From the NCBI GenBank assembly GCA_964419335.1, contig CAYQOX010000008.1, positions 1 through 64,000 of the forward strand: 64,000 bases of DNA. Direction: 5' to 3'. The position numbers and the translations under genes were made by a program. The notes below the pieces were generated by a model. The model had not been told where the DNA came from, searched no databases, and saw only the letters and a program-made list of their open reading frames with translations. Shown one piece after another: positions 26,340 through 35,116 of the stretch (positions are counted from its first letter, which is position 1; every line of letters starts with the position of its first letter). The stretch is from CAYQOX01 sp964419335. Its GTDB lineage: Bacteria; Hinthialibacterota; Hinthialibacteria; Hinthialibacterales; Hinthialibacteraceae.

Positions 26340-26939
26340 TTATGGGGTTCCCACTTTATGAATTTGGGGTACAAGACTTTTTAGATAATCGAAAGCCGAA
26401 TAGAGAGTGATCAAGCAGGCAATTCCCATTAAGAAATTAGATATGAGATAAAGATTTTCTTGCAAGAAAGGAAAATGAGCCTCGGCGATACGCAGGGTTA
26501 GAATAATGATAATCACGATGGCTTGAAGCACGGCTTTCATTTTTCCACTCCAACGTGCGGCGACCACAATGCCATTATAGGCACAGACGGTACGTAAAGT
26601 TGAGATAATCGAATCGCGGTACAAGATGGGAAGTACTAGAAACAGAGAGACTTGGTTGATCACCGCCAGGCTCAAAAAGATGGTATCGCGGTAAATGCTG
26701 TCGGCCATGGGGTCTAGGATTTTACCTAGATCCGTCACTAACCCATGTTTTCGCGCCATATAGCCATCGAAGAGGTCGCTAAGTTCTGACAGAATGACAA
26801 TGGCGAGTACCCAGTAGCGGGAGCCAGGGATTTCTTGATCAAAGAGCAGCAAGACGGCCAATACGGGGCTCAAGACTAAGCGCATGGAGGTCAAAACATT
26901 TGGGAGATTGATTTGATTCCATAACATTTTCAGTATCAT
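26340..26939 (-). CDS. CDP-alcohol phosphatidyltransferase (paralogue A)
   Basis: The 199-residue inner-membrane enzyme has about six hydrophobic segments and the complete catalytic motif DGYMAR, eight residues, then GKILDPMAD (about 58-80). Members join a CDP-diacylglycerol to an alcohol such as glycerol-3-phosphate. It is the second of two tandem family members, 13 nt downstream of its paralogue. AAAGGA lies eight bases before the ATG. One of the two is probably phosphatidylglycerophosphate synthase; the other may use a different alcohol. Confidence 0.9.
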   Translation of the reverse strand: MILKMLWNQINLPNVLTSMRLVLSPVLAVLLLFDQEIPGSRYWVLAIVILSELSDLFDGYMARKHGLVTDLGKILDPMADSIYRDTIFLSLAVINQVSLFLVLPILYRDSIISTLRTVCAYNGIVVAARWSGKMKAVLQAIVIIIILTLRIAEAHFPFLQENLYLISNFLMGIACLITLYSAFDYLKSLVPQIHKVGTP

Positions 26940-26952
26940 ATGGCAAATCCTT

Positions 26953-27525
26953 TTATTCGGATCGAATGTATGCGGGTGAATGTTGTAATCCTAAATAGAT
27001 ATAATGTATTAGGGCAAGGACGGTAAAGCCCGCAGTCATATATTCCAACCCTCTTATCGCGAAAAAGGAGGGGAACATAACGATGATGAAGATTGTGATA
27101 AATTGAAGAGCGGTGGCGGTTTTCCCCAGAAAGGTGGGGTTGGCCTCCAGTTTGTTATAAAGAACGGCAAGGATACACCATCCAAGGCTTATTATTACAT
27201 CTTTAGCCACTACGGTGATGGTTAACCATGCGGGAATTTGGCCAAAGGCGGTCAAGAGCAGGTAGGAGGCGGTAACAAAAAGTTTATCGGCCAGGGGATC
27301 AAGAAGGCTGCCAAAGGTGGTCACTTCACCCAGCCGGCGGGCGAGGAATCCGTCGAGAAAGTCGCTAATCACGATCAGAATAAGAATCGCACGGGTGGGA
27401 ATCAGCATAATTTCGACCCCCGCAAGATAATAGTACATCACCAGAAAAAAGCAGGGGATTAAAAGCAAACGCAGCATGGATATGGCATTAGGAAGATTAA
27501 TCTTCATTCCATTTTTGGGATACAT
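26953..27525 (-). CDS. CDP-alcohol phosphatidyltransferase (PgsA-like, paralogue B)
   Basis: The 190-residue product opens with INLPNAISMLRLLLIP, typical of phosphatidylglycerophosphate synthase. It contains the full motif DGFLARR followed by GSLLDPLADKL (about 59-80). It is more PgsA-like than its neighbour. PgsA makes the precursor of phosphatidylglycerol and cardiolipin from CDP-diacylglycerol and glycerol-3-phosphate. The glycerol-3-phosphate dehydrogenase GpsA is encoded about 1.7 kb away. The start could be 27525 or an internal ATG at 27507; neither has a good ribosome-binding site. Confidence 0.9.
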   Translation of the reverse strand: MYPKNGMKINLPNAISMLRLLLIPCFFLVMYYYLAGVEIMLIPTRAILILIVISDFLDGFLARRLGEVTTFGSLLDPLADKLFVTASYLLLTAFGQIPAWLTITVVAKDVIISLGWCILAVLYNKLEANPTFLGKTATALQFITIFIIVMFPSFFAIRGLEYMTAGFTVLALIHYIYLGLQHSPAYIRSE

Positions 27526-27865
27526 GAAAGGAAACGCTTTTCTTTTTGCCGAAATAAAATTTTGAATCTTATATGCAAATAATATACCCTGTCTTCCATG
27601 GGTTTACACCCCTAGGAATAAAATGAGAGAAGGTTCTTTTTATTCATAACCCATATGAAAAGAAGTGGACGTGATCCGTATGAGACGATCAAACGCCTTG
27701 ATTTTCTGAGTAAACCTCGTCATTCTACTTCGTTACATAAAGCTTATGGAACGTTCAAATTTAATGTGTGTCAAGAAGTTTTTTATTTCTTCGCCGACCA
27801 TTGATTTTTTTTGTATTGGTTGAAATGTATCGAGTGTATCGACGGAAAAAAGGGTGAAGCCAAAT
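27526..27865. other. Intergenic region between divergent genes
   Basis: About 340 nt. It contains a 49-codon frame at 27655-27804 that lacks a ribosome-binding site and is not called. Promoters for both flanking genes should lie here, but I see no strong match. Confidence 0.4.
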
Positions 27866-28228
27866 ATGTCTTGGGAAGATAAAATCAGGGAATTTTTTCC
27901 AAAACTTAAAATGATATGTACAACCATCGCCGTGTTTCTTGCTGTGTGGATCTTTAGTCATCTTTTTATTCGTAGTTGTGGCGGTCCTTTTCCTCATCGG
28001 ATTGCGGGACCTCTTGCGAAGGAGGAATATATTGAGAAAGGGCGGTTGCCGGAGTGGGAAAATATGCTCTTTCCAAAGGATGGAGAGGGCGATCAAACCC
28101 ATGTTGAAATGATGATGGAAGGTTTAAAACTTCCTGAGTTGGAGTTTGAATATCCTGTAGCGACACCAAAACCGGCGCCCGCCGAGGATTCCATTGCTCC
28201 CTCTACCCGTGTATTCCCTCCTGAATAA
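27866..28228 (+). CDS. Single-pass membrane protein, unknown
   Basis: The 120-residue product has a charged N-terminus, one membrane helix (about 17-35) and a Pro/Glu-rich outer part, so it is probably an inner-membrane protein with its C-terminus in the periplasm. It is not recognised. The ATG at 27866 is preceded by AAGGGTG; a GTG four codons earlier is possible. A hairpin terminator follows at 28281. Confidence 0.55.
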   Translation: MSWEDKIREFFPKLKMICTTIAVFLAVWIFSHLFIRSCGGPFPHRIAGPLAKEEYIEKGRLPEWENMLFPKDGEGDQTHVEMMMEGLKLPELEFEYPVATPKPAPAEDSIAPSTRVFPPE

Positions 28229-28280
28229 TTGACAGAGGGTGGATTCTTATTACACTTTTTACGAGTGTTGTTTTACTATG

Positions 28281-28314
28281 ACCAAGGTTCTGTAGATGAA
28301 AACTTTGGTTTTCC
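28281..28314 (+). terminator. Intrinsic terminator
   Basis: A 9-bp stem with one G-U pair (ACCAAGGTT/AACTTTGGT, arms 28281-28289 and 28301-28309) is followed by TTTTCC. It lies 53 nt after the single-pass membrane protein gene. Confidence 0.6.
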
Positions 28315-28391
28315 TTCGGATCGTTTTGGTTTATGAAAAATTGAATTATCGACCTCGCAAATGATACAACTCTGGAAAAAAGAAGGACATC

Positions 28392-29117
28392 ATGAATATC
28401 TTTGAAGCGAAAAACCAAATCGTAGAAATAGGCCGTCGGGTGTGGACGAAAGAATGGGTCGCAGCCAACGATGGGAATATATCGTGCAAAATCTCGGAGG
28501 ATGAATACGTTTGTACGCCCACCGGGGTGAGTAAAGGTTTTATGGAAATATCTGATTTGATTGTGGTGGATAAAAAAGGGCGGAAAATTTCAGGAGGACC
28601 GCTCAATCCCTCGTCTGAGATTAAGATGCACCTCTATGTGTATGGCAAACGTCCAGATGTAAACGCAGTATGTCATGCTCACCCTCCCACAGCCACGGGA
28701 TTTGCTGTTTCAGGGATATCTCTTGATCAGTGTGTTTTGCCGGAAGTGGTGGCCATGATGGGGCAGATTCCCCTTTCGCCCTATGGGCTTCCCTCAACCG
28801 ATGAAATTCCCAAAGCGATTGAGCCCTACATCGCCAATAACAGCGCTGTACTTTTGGCCAATCATGGGGCATTGACATGGGGTGAAAGTTTAATGCAGGC
28901 GTATTACCGCATGGAAACCATGGAACATTTCGCCAAGATTCTTCTGGTTTCGATACAACTCGGAAAAGTGAATCTTTTTACAGAAGAACAAGTTAAAGCC
29001 TTGGAAGGGTTGCGCGAGAGATTTGGTTTAACGACGCCTTATTCAGGGTGCAATATACAAAATCCCAATGTTCCCGTCCAAACCGGAACTGTACCCAATG
29101 TAAAAAACCAACGCTAG
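28392..29117 (+). CDS. Class II aldolase/adducin family protein
   Basis: The 241-residue enzyme belongs to the zinc-dependent class II aldolase group that includes L-fuculose-phosphate aldolase and L-ribulose-phosphate 4-epimerase. It has an early NDGNIS motif, SSEIKMH with a likely catalytic Glu, the zinc ligands HAHPP at about 96-100, and NHGAL near 157. These cytoplasmic enzymes split or epimerise phosphorylated sugars. The substrate cannot be told from sequence. AAGGA lies a few bases upstream of the ATG. It is a stand-alone gene convergent with gpsA. A partner may be the FGGY kinase at 3480. Confidence 0.88.
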   Translation: MNIFEAKNQIVEIGRRVWTKEWVAANDGNISCKISEDEYVCTPTGVSKGFMEISDLIVVDKKGRKISGGPLNPSSEIKMHLYVYGKRPDVNAVCHAHPPTATGFAVSGISLDQCVLPEVVAMMGQIPLSPYGLPSTDEIPKAIEPYIANNSAVLLANHGALTWGESLMQAYYRMETMEHFAKILLVSIQLGKVNLFTEEQVKALEGLRERFGLTTPYSGCNIQNPNVPVQTGTVPNVKNQR

Positions 29118-29150
29118 AGAACTTCTTTTATTATTTAAGAATGCATGGGT

Positions 29151-29173
29151 GAAGCGAGACCGCTTCCCTTTTA
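29151..29173 (+). terminator. Terminator between the aldolase and gpsA genes
   Basis: A six-base stem GAAGCG/CGCTTC with an AGAC tetraloop is followed by CCTTTTATT, between two convergent genes. Confidence 0.5.
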
Positions 29174-29209
29174 TTCGTTGAAATTCTATCAAACCGTAAT
29201 TACTTTTTA

Positions 29210-30220
29210 TTACCTTGGGAACGATTCCGATTTCAATTCACGCTGCATGAGGTTTTCTACCGCTCGACGGGGATCCTCGCTGCTTTGGGTGATTGCGTAT
29301 ACTTCCTCACTGATGGGGAGATCCTCTCCAATCGATTTCACTAAATCCGGAATGGCTCGGACGGTGCTTAATCCCTCCACGACCATTCCGATTTCTTCTT
29401 CGGCGTCGGAAACCGAATAGCCACGCGCGATAAGTTCACCGAACTTCCGGTTACGGCTATGGCGGCTGGTGCAGGTGACGACCAGATCACCCAGGCCGGA
29501 TAGGCCAAAGAAGGTTTCCGGGTTGGCTCCCATGCCTCGTCCTGCGCGGCTCATTTCATAGATACCGCGTGAAATCAAGGCGGCGCGGGCATTGTCGCCG
29601 AAGCCAAGCCCATCAGAGATACCGACGGCGATGGCAATGACGTTTTTCATGGCCGCCCCGATTTCCACCCCCCTCGCATCTTGATTGGTGTAGACACGAA
29701 AGCGTGGGGTTTGGAATGAGCTTTGGACAATTCCGGCTATGGTGGCATCCCGGTGAGCGGAAACTACGGCGGTGGGCATCATGCGGGCGACTTCTTCGGC
29801 ATGACTGGGTCCCGACAATGCCACCACCCCGCGGATGGGATCGCGATTCCAATATTCTTCTAAGATTTCCGACATGGTTTTAAGCGAACCCGCTTCAATC
29901 CCCTTGGTCGCGCTTACCACTATTTTGGGTTTGCCGCTCAAACGGGGTGCGATGGATTCTGCGAAGGGGCGTAGGAATTTAGAAGGCACCGCTACGACCA
30001 GTATTTCGGCTGCTTCCATAAATTCGCTATCGTTATCGGTAATCATAATGGAGGTTGGGATGACGATATCCGGGAGTTTGTGCAGGAGACGTCTGGTGGA
30101 TTGAATCTTTTCCGCTTCCGTGGTTTCATTCGACCATAAGGTCACTTGGTGGCCTTTGCTTTCAAGCACCAATGATAAAGCCGCTCCCCAGGACCCCGAG
30201 CCATAAATGCCAATTTTCAT
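29210..30220 (-). CDS. gpsA: Glycerol-3-phosphate dehydrogenase [NAD(P)+]
   Basis: GpsA reduces dihydroxyacetone phosphate to sn-glycerol-3-phosphate for phospholipid synthesis. The 336-residue protein has the N-terminal dinucleotide site YGSGSWGAAL (about 6-15), the conserved SATKGIE and SGPSHAEEV segments, and the C-terminal domain motif FFGLSGLGDLVVTCTS. It lies close to two CDP-alcohol phosphatidyltransferases that use glycerol-3-phosphate-derived lipids. CAGG precedes the ATG by about eight bases. Confidence 0.96.
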   Translation of the reverse strand: MKIGIYGSGSWGAALSLVLESKGHQVTLWSNETTEAEKIQSTRRLLHKLPDIVIPTSIMITDNDSEFMEAAEILVVAVPSKFLRPFAESIAPRLSGKPKIVVSATKGIEAGSLKTMSEILEEYWNRDPIRGVVALSGPSHAEEVARMMPTAVVSAHRDATIAGIVQSSFQTPRFRVYTNQDARGVEIGAAMKNVIAIAVGISDGLGFGDNARAALISRGIYEMSRAGRGMGANPETFFGLSGLGDLVVTCTSRHSRNRKFGELIARGYSVSDAEEEIGMVVEGLSTVRAIPDLVKSIGEDLPISEEVYAITQSSEDPRRAVENLMQRELKSESFPR

Positions 30221-30449
30221 GATTCTAACCTGTTCTTGTTAAATTCAGATTTTTATTTAACATCATAGAAGCATTCAAATTTTCGAGAAATATTCAAGTT
30301 GATCTTTTTAGAAAAAAGGACTGAAATTCAGAAAAAATCTATGTTTAAGGATTTTTTTTACCCTGCCGATACTAGTAACGATTTCATATTTGATTTAATT
30401 CTATTGATTCTTTTTTGATTGAGGCGCGACACAAGAGGGTAGGAATACA

Positions 30450-30662
30450 ATGTCTCCCAAACGTAAAAAAACGGAGGATGCGTCCGCAGACCGTACTCCT
30501 TATAATATCCAAGCCGATTATAAAGAGGTTGATGTGCGTCTTCGCAAACGCTTAGGTTCTTTAGTGCCTGAGGAACTAGCCCAGCGTATCCAACAAAAAT
30601 TAATGGAACGTTTGGAGCGTGAACAGAGCGAGGAAAACGAAGATTGGGGTGAGGCTCAATAA
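30450..30662 (+). CDS. Small charged protein of 70 residues, unknown
   Basis: A highly charged small protein with a helical C-terminal half (VPEELAQRIQQKLMERLERE). A purine-rich GAGGGTAGGA precedes the ATG and a very strong terminator follows directly. These two signals support a real single-gene transcript. The family is not recognised. Confidence 0.6.
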   Translation: MSPKRKKTEDASADRTPYNIQADYKEVDVRLRKRLGSLVPEELAQRIQQKLMERLEREQSEENEDWGEAQ

Positions 30663-30680
30663 AGTCCAACATCATGGAGG

Positions 30681-30717
30681 CGCATAAAAAAACGGCCATC
30701 AGGCCTTTTTTTATGCG
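30681..30717 (+). terminator. Strong intrinsic terminator
   Basis: The arms CGCATAAAAAAACGGCC and GGCCTTTTTTTATGCG pair over 16 positions with one bulged C and an ATCA loop. The run of seven T within the second arm supplies the U-tract. It lies 18 nt after the 70-residue gene. Confidence 0.9.
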
Positions 30718-30796
30718 TGTTTCCGTATCTATGATAGAATGGGATCGTTGATAGAAGGCGTAGTGTAAGTTACTTAATTAGATAATGAGGAAAATC

Positions 30797-31723
30797 ATGC
30801 TGCCCAAACGATCAATTCTCTTTTTTTCGCTTATGTTGTTGGGAACTATTTCAGTTATGGCGTTGCCCTCCTCCATCTATCGTAAGGCCTTGGATAAATA
30901 TCCCGATCAACTTGATTCCTTGATCGAGGATTTGCGTGATGATGATGTGCGTTGGAATGCCATCGCTGCTATCGAAGCAATCCGCTATTATGCCAGCGAT
31001 GAGTTTAAGCGTAATCCTAATCTCATTTCCGCATTGGAAGAAGCGCTGGATTCTGAGGATTGGCAGCAACGCCAAATGGCGGCTTATCTGTTACGCACAA
31101 CGATAAAGGATTATGAACCCACGCCACGATTGTTAGAGGTCACCGTAGAAGGACTGCGGGATGATCACTTGCCGCGGGAATATGAGATAGAAGACGGTAA
31201 ATATAGAACCAAAAGATGTGTGTTTCTTTTCAATGCGGCGGAAGGGGTTCGTTATTTATTGGAGAATGAGAATATGGGTACCGAGGCGCTGGAGGCGGCC
31301 TTGGATTCAGATGATGCGCAACAACGTTTTTTGGCGGCCTACGTTTTAGGTGCCACAGGACGTAAAAATAAGTTAGAACGGATTGCCGAGATTCTTTTGC
31401 CGCACTTGGAGCATGATAACATTCCTCGCAATGCGTGTTTGGCTACCTATGCTCTCTATCATCTAGGTGATGAGGTAATCCCCATCCTCAAAGAGTATGA
31501 AGAAGCTGAAGATAAACAGAAGCGCGAGGCGATTCAGCTGATTTTGTATGATCTCAACTCGCCGCCGAAAACTCGGGAGCAGCGTTTACACCGGGCGGAG
31601 ATGCATTCTCTTTCCTATGTCTTTGCCGACCCCTGCGTACATATGAAATTTTTTATTGTTGGCATGGGAAAGCATCGTAAAGGATGGAGAGAGCGTTTTG
31701 GCGACAATGTGGGCTTGAAATAA
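30797..31723 (+). CDS. Secreted HEAT-repeat protein
   Basis: The 308-residue product has a signal peptide (about 1-23, ending near VMALP), then paired helices in the style of HEAT/PBS-lyase repeats. Examples are DDDVRWNAIAAIEAI, EDWQQRQMAAYLLR and DDAQQRFLAAYVLGATG. Such repeats form a curved protein-binding surface. It should act in the periplasm or outside the cell; no enzyme motif is seen. I chose the ATG at 30797 because GAGGA lies five bases upstream; the ATG at 30785 overlaps that site. Confidence 0.8.
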   Translation: MLPKRSILFFSLMLLGTISVMALPSSIYRKALDKYPDQLDSLIEDLRDDDVRWNAIAAIEAIRYYASDEFKRNPNLISALEEALDSEDWQQRQMAAYLLRTTIKDYEPTPRLLEVTVEGLRDDHLPREYEIEDGKYRTKRCVFLFNAAEGVRYLLENENMGTEALEAALDSDDAQQRFLAAYVLGATGRKNKLERIAEILLPHLEHDNIPRNACLATYALYHLGDEVIPILKEYEEAEDKQKREAIQLILYDLNSPPKTREQRLHRAEMHSLSYVFADPCVHMKFFIVGMGKHRKGWRERFGDNVGLK

Positions 31724-31772
31724 TGTAATTCCAAGCCCTTCTTATCCTCATTTCGTCTATGTTCACTTAGGG

Positions 31773-32447
31773 TCATTTTTTTTCAGGGTTTAAGGCTTGC
31801 AGTAGTTCCTTGCTTTCCTCGGCGGAGATTTTTCCATCTTCCAATAATTTGAAAATTCTTTCCCGGGCTTGAGATAAATCATCTCTTTTTGTAGCCGGTT
31901 TGGGTAAATGAGTGAACATATTGATGATGGGATAGGCGATGGTGGCCAACAATAACCCAATTAACATTATCCAAAAGGAACCAGCGAAACCCAACCAGTA
32001 AAAAAGTGCGGTGCCAAGAATACAAATTATATTTCCCACGCCCAGCCATGTACGGACGCCATCGATGCCGGGTATCTTTTCTTGCTCCGTGACCGTGTTA
32101 AGGATCCACTTTCGATAAAGGTTCACGCCCAAGGGGATGGCGAAGTAGGGAAGCAAGCCTCTTGGTATGAAGACTTGGATAAAGATGCCCATGGATAGTC
32201 GATTAAGATTGAAGTTCTTAAAAGGTAGAGTATCGGACATCATGTCCATAAATAGGATGGGGGCTAGTATGAGAAAAACACTGCTGATAAGGCTGGCAAT
32301 ACAGGTAAAAAGGGAAACTTTGGCGGATTGAAAATAGGTCTTATACGAAAAATAAGCGAGAAGGAAAAAGAGGAGATTCAACCCGAGTATGATGATTAAG
32401 AATTCTTCTTTGTTGAGCATACTATTGACAGAAGGTTCTGGCTGCAT
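31773..32447 (-). CDS. Membrane protein with a short C-terminal helical tail
   Basis: The 224-residue product has about five membrane segments, the first at about 16-35. A soluble tail ends in ERIFKLLEDGKISAEESKELL. That tail resembles the end of the DUF2089 protein encoded just upstream (LERLERGEITAQEAAELL). The two genes are 28 nt apart on one strand, so they are probably co-transcribed and may interact. The start has GGGAGG nine bases upstream. No transport or enzyme motif is visible. Confidence 0.72.
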   Translation of the reverse strand: MQPEPSVNSMLNKEEFLIIILGLNLLFFLLAYFSYKTYFQSAKVSLFTCIASLISSVFLILAPILFMDMMSDTLPFKNFNLNRLSMGIFIQVFIPRGLLPYFAIPLGVNLYRKWILNTVTEQEKIPGIDGVRTWLGVGNIICILGTALFYWLGFAGSFWIMLIGLLLATIAYPIINMFTHLPKPATKRDDLSQARERIFKLLEDGKISAEESKELLQALNPEKK

Positions 32448-32475
32448 GATTAATAACCCTCCCGGTATTATGTTT

Positions 32476-32841
32476 TTATTTCTTACGTAATAATTCCGCC
32501 GCTTCTTGGGCGGTAATTTCTCCCCGCTCTAATCTTTCCAGTACTTCTAGGCGGGAAGTTTGTTCTGATGCTTTTCCTAGTATTTGATTTACTTGGTTGA
32601 GTTTCTTGTTCACGGTGGGATAAGAAATTCCCAGGACTTTTTCCACTTCACGGATATTTCCTCGCTTGTTTAAGAAAACGATGACGAATTCCTGCAATTC
32701 GGCGGGCAGCTTTAGGAAGGGAACAACCGGGACTTCCGTTTCCAGATGGGTCTTACACTGAGAACAGGTAACTCCGCTGATGTGGATTTTATCGCTGCCA
32801 CATATAGGACATGAAGAAATAATGCGCTTATTCGACACCAT
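32476..32841 (-). CDS. DUF2089-family regulator (zinc ribbon plus HTH)
   Basis: The 121-residue protein matches the DUF2089 layout. A zinc ribbon has two CxxC pairs (CPIC at about 11-14 and CSQC at about 26-29). A helix-turn-helix follows (GNIREVEKVLGISYPTVNKKLNQV), and then a SHOCT-like tail (LERGEITAQEAAELLRKK). Members appear to be small DNA-binding regulators, often next to a membrane protein, as here. No clear ribosome-binding site precedes the ATG. It is divergent from glgB across about 220 nt. Confidence 0.82.
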   Translation of the reverse strand: MVSNKRIISSCPICGSDKIHISGVTCSQCKTHLETEVPVVPFLKLPAELQEFVIVFLNKRGNIREVEKVLGISYPTVNKKLNQVNQILGKASEQTSRLEVLERLERGEITAQEAAELLRKK

Positions 32842-33059
32842 GCTTTTTCTAGTAAAATTTTAATTTATTTGAATTGTATATTAAAAATATTAATTGGTCA
32901 ATTAAATAATTTAATTTTAAACCGAGAAATTTCGATTAAATTTTTGACTCAAGGTGGATGCTGCCTTTCTTGTTGTGACTTGAGTAGAAGCTTGTTAGGG
33001 TTTTTAATGCATGAAGAGTTGAGAGCAAACGAGTGCTCCATTTTAAGGGCTGGGTGGTT

Positions 33060-35012
33060 ATGAAAGAATCGATGAATGTACGTTATGATATTAGCCGTTT
33101 GAGCGATGATGATTTATTTTTGTTTAATGAGGGGAGCCATTTTCGTCTTTTTGAGAAACTCGGTTCGCATTTTATGACGGCGCCGGATGGGACGCAGGGG
33201 ACCTATTTTGCTGTGTGGGCGCCCAATGCGCAAGAGGTGACGGTGATTGGGAATTTCAATCATTGGGAGAAGGATTCGCATTATCTAGGGCGAAGAGGTG
33301 AATCTGGGGTTTGGGAAGGATTTATACCGCATCTTAAAGAGGGTGAATCGTACAAATATCACATACGCAGCCGCTTTGATGGATACACGGCCGATAAGGC
33401 TGATCCATACGGATTTTTTCATGAAGTAGCCCCCAAGACGGCCTCCATCGTTTGGCCATTGGGCTATACCTGGAACGATGAGGCGTGGATGCAAACGCGG
33501 GGAGAACGTAATAAGCATGCTACACCCGAGGCTATTTATGAAGTACATTTGGGCTCTTGGATGCGAATGTTCTATGAAGGGAACCGTTTTCCCACCTATC
33601 GCGAGGTGGCACCCCGATTGGCTGAGTATGTTCGTGCGATGGGATTTACCCACGTGGAGTTTCTTCCGGTGATGGAGCATCCCTTTTATGGTTCGTGGGG
33701 CTATCAGATGACCGGATTTTTTGCGCCTACCAGTCGTTTTGGCAATCCCCAGGATTTTATGTATTTGGTGGATGTTTTGCACCAGCATGGCATTGGTGTG
33801 ATACTGGATTGGGTGCCTTCTCACTTTCCTACCGATGGGCATGGGTTGAGTTATTTTGATGGAACGCATCTTTATGAACATGCTGATCCGCGACAGGGTT
33901 TTCATCCCGATTGGGGAAGTTACATATTCAATTATGGGCGAAATGAAGTGCAGAGTTTTCTTTATAGCAGTGCTTTCTTTTGGCTGGAACAATATCATGT
34001 TGATGGATTGAGAGTTGATGCAGTCGCCTCCATGCTGTATTTAGATTATTCGCGGAAAGAGGGGGAATGGATCGCGAATCAATATGGGGGGCGGGAGAAT
34101 ATCGAAGCCATTGAATTTTTACGGCGATTTAATCACGAGATTTATGGCCGATTTCCCGATGTCCAAACATATGCTGAAGAGTCTACCGCCTGGCCTATGG
34201 TTTCTCGACCTACCTATGTAGGTGGTTTGGGGTTTGGCTATAAGTGGGATATGGGATGGATGAATGACACCCTGAATTATTTTTCGACTGATTGCATCTA
34301 TCGTAAGTATCATCACAATTTGCTGACGTTTCGTATGATGTATGCTTATTCGGAAAATTATGTTTTACCACTTTCTCATGACGAGGTAGTGCATGGAAAG
34401 GGGTCGCTGTTGGGTAAAATGCCGGGAGATGATTGGCAGAAATTCGCCAATCTGCGGTTGCTGTTTGGAAATCAATACATGCAGCCGGGGAAAAAATTGC
34501 TTTTCATGGGAGGCGAGATTGGGCAATGGAAAGAATGGGCGCATGAAGAAGAAGTGGATTGGGGCTTGCTACAACACTCCCTGCATCAAGGGCTGCAAAA
34601 TTGGGTAAAGGATCTCAACCACTTTTATCAAAGCGAACCTGCCTTGTATGAGTTGGATCTTCATCCTGAGGGGTTTGAGTGGGTGGATTGTCTTGATAGC
34701 GAAAACAGCGTGATTGTGTTTTTGCGTAAAGGGAAGGGTACGAAGGATTTTATTCTCGTGGTGATGAATTACACTCCGCTTCCACGCCAGAATTATCGTA
34801 TCGGGGTGCCCCAGGGAGGATATTGGCTGGAAAGGTTAAATAGCGACGCGGAAATGTATGGTGGCAGTGGGGTCGGTAATTACGGAGGAGTCGAAGCTGA
34901 GAGGATATCGAATCACCATCACCCCTATTCGTTGAATTTATTCCTGCCTCCTTTGGGGTGTATCGTTTTTAAGTGGAGTGAGTTGGTGCATGGTGCTTCT
35001 TCGGAAGAATGA
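33060..35012 (+). CDS. glgB: 1,4-alpha-glucan branching enzyme
   Basis: GlgB makes the alpha-1,6 branches of glycogen. The 650-residue protein has a CBM48 domain (about 38-130), then a GH13 barrel with [10 protein letters not shown], the nucleophile Asp320 in [11 protein letters not shown], the YAEEST acid loop at 371-376, and [13 protein letters not shown] around Asp441. A C-terminal beta domain completes it. The N-terminal N1 extension of long GlgB forms is absent. I chose the ATG at 33060; an in-frame GTG at 33033 would add nine residues. A terminator follows. No other glycogen gene is nearby. Confidence 0.95.
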   Translation: MKESMNVRYDISRLSDDDLFLFNEGSHFRLFEKLGSHFMTAPDGTQGTYFAVWAPNAQEVTVIGNFNHWEKDSHYLGRRGESGVWEGFIPHLKEGESYKYHIRSRFDGYTADKADPYGFFHEVAPKTASIVWPLGYTWNDEAWMQTRGERNKHATPEAIYEVHLGSWMRMFYEGNRFPTYREVAPRLAEYVRAMGFTHVEFLPVMEHPFYGSWGYQMTGFFAPTSRFGNPQDFMYLVDVLHQHGIGVILDWVPSHFPTDGHGLSYFDGTHLYEHADPRQGFHPDWGSYIFNYGRNEVQSFLYSSAFFWLEQYHVDGLRVDAVASMLYLDYSRKEGEWIANQYGGRENIEAIEFLRRFNHEIYGRFPDVQTYAEESTAWPMVSRPTYVGGLGFGYKWDMGWMNDTLNYFSTDCIYRKYHHNLLTFRMMYAYSENYVLPLSHDEVVHGKGSLLGKMPGDDWQKFANLRLLFGNQYMQPGKKLLFMGGEIGQWKEWAHEEEVDWGLLQHSLHQGLQNWVKDLNHFYQSEPALYELDLHPEGFEWVDCLDSENSVIVFLRKGKGTKDFILVVMNYTPLPRQNYRIGVPQGGYWLERLNSDAEMYGGSGVGNYGGVEAERISNHHHPYSLNLFLPPLGCIVFKWSELVHGASSEE

Positions 35013-35021
35013 GTTGAGACG

Positions 35022-35042
35022 GTAGGATAAAACCTACTTTTT
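35022..35042 (+). terminator. Intrinsic terminator after glgB
   Basis: The stem GTAGG/CCTAC (35022-35026 and 35033-35037) is followed directly by five T. The stem is short but well placed, 9 nt after the stop codon. Confidence 0.55.
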
Positions 35043-35116
35043 GTGCTATTGTATATAATTAATAATGAAAAGGAACAAAAGGGTATATACCCTAAGCCTA
35101 TGAGGAGAACAAAAAT

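Noticed and set aside
27655..27804. A 49-codon plus-strand frame upstream of the single-pass membrane gene
   Set aside because: No ribosome-binding site and no recognisable pattern. It was left as intergenic sequence.
33285..33998. A 237-codon minus-strand frame inside glgB
   Set aside because: It is antisense to the catalytic barrel of glgB and has no start signal or domain.
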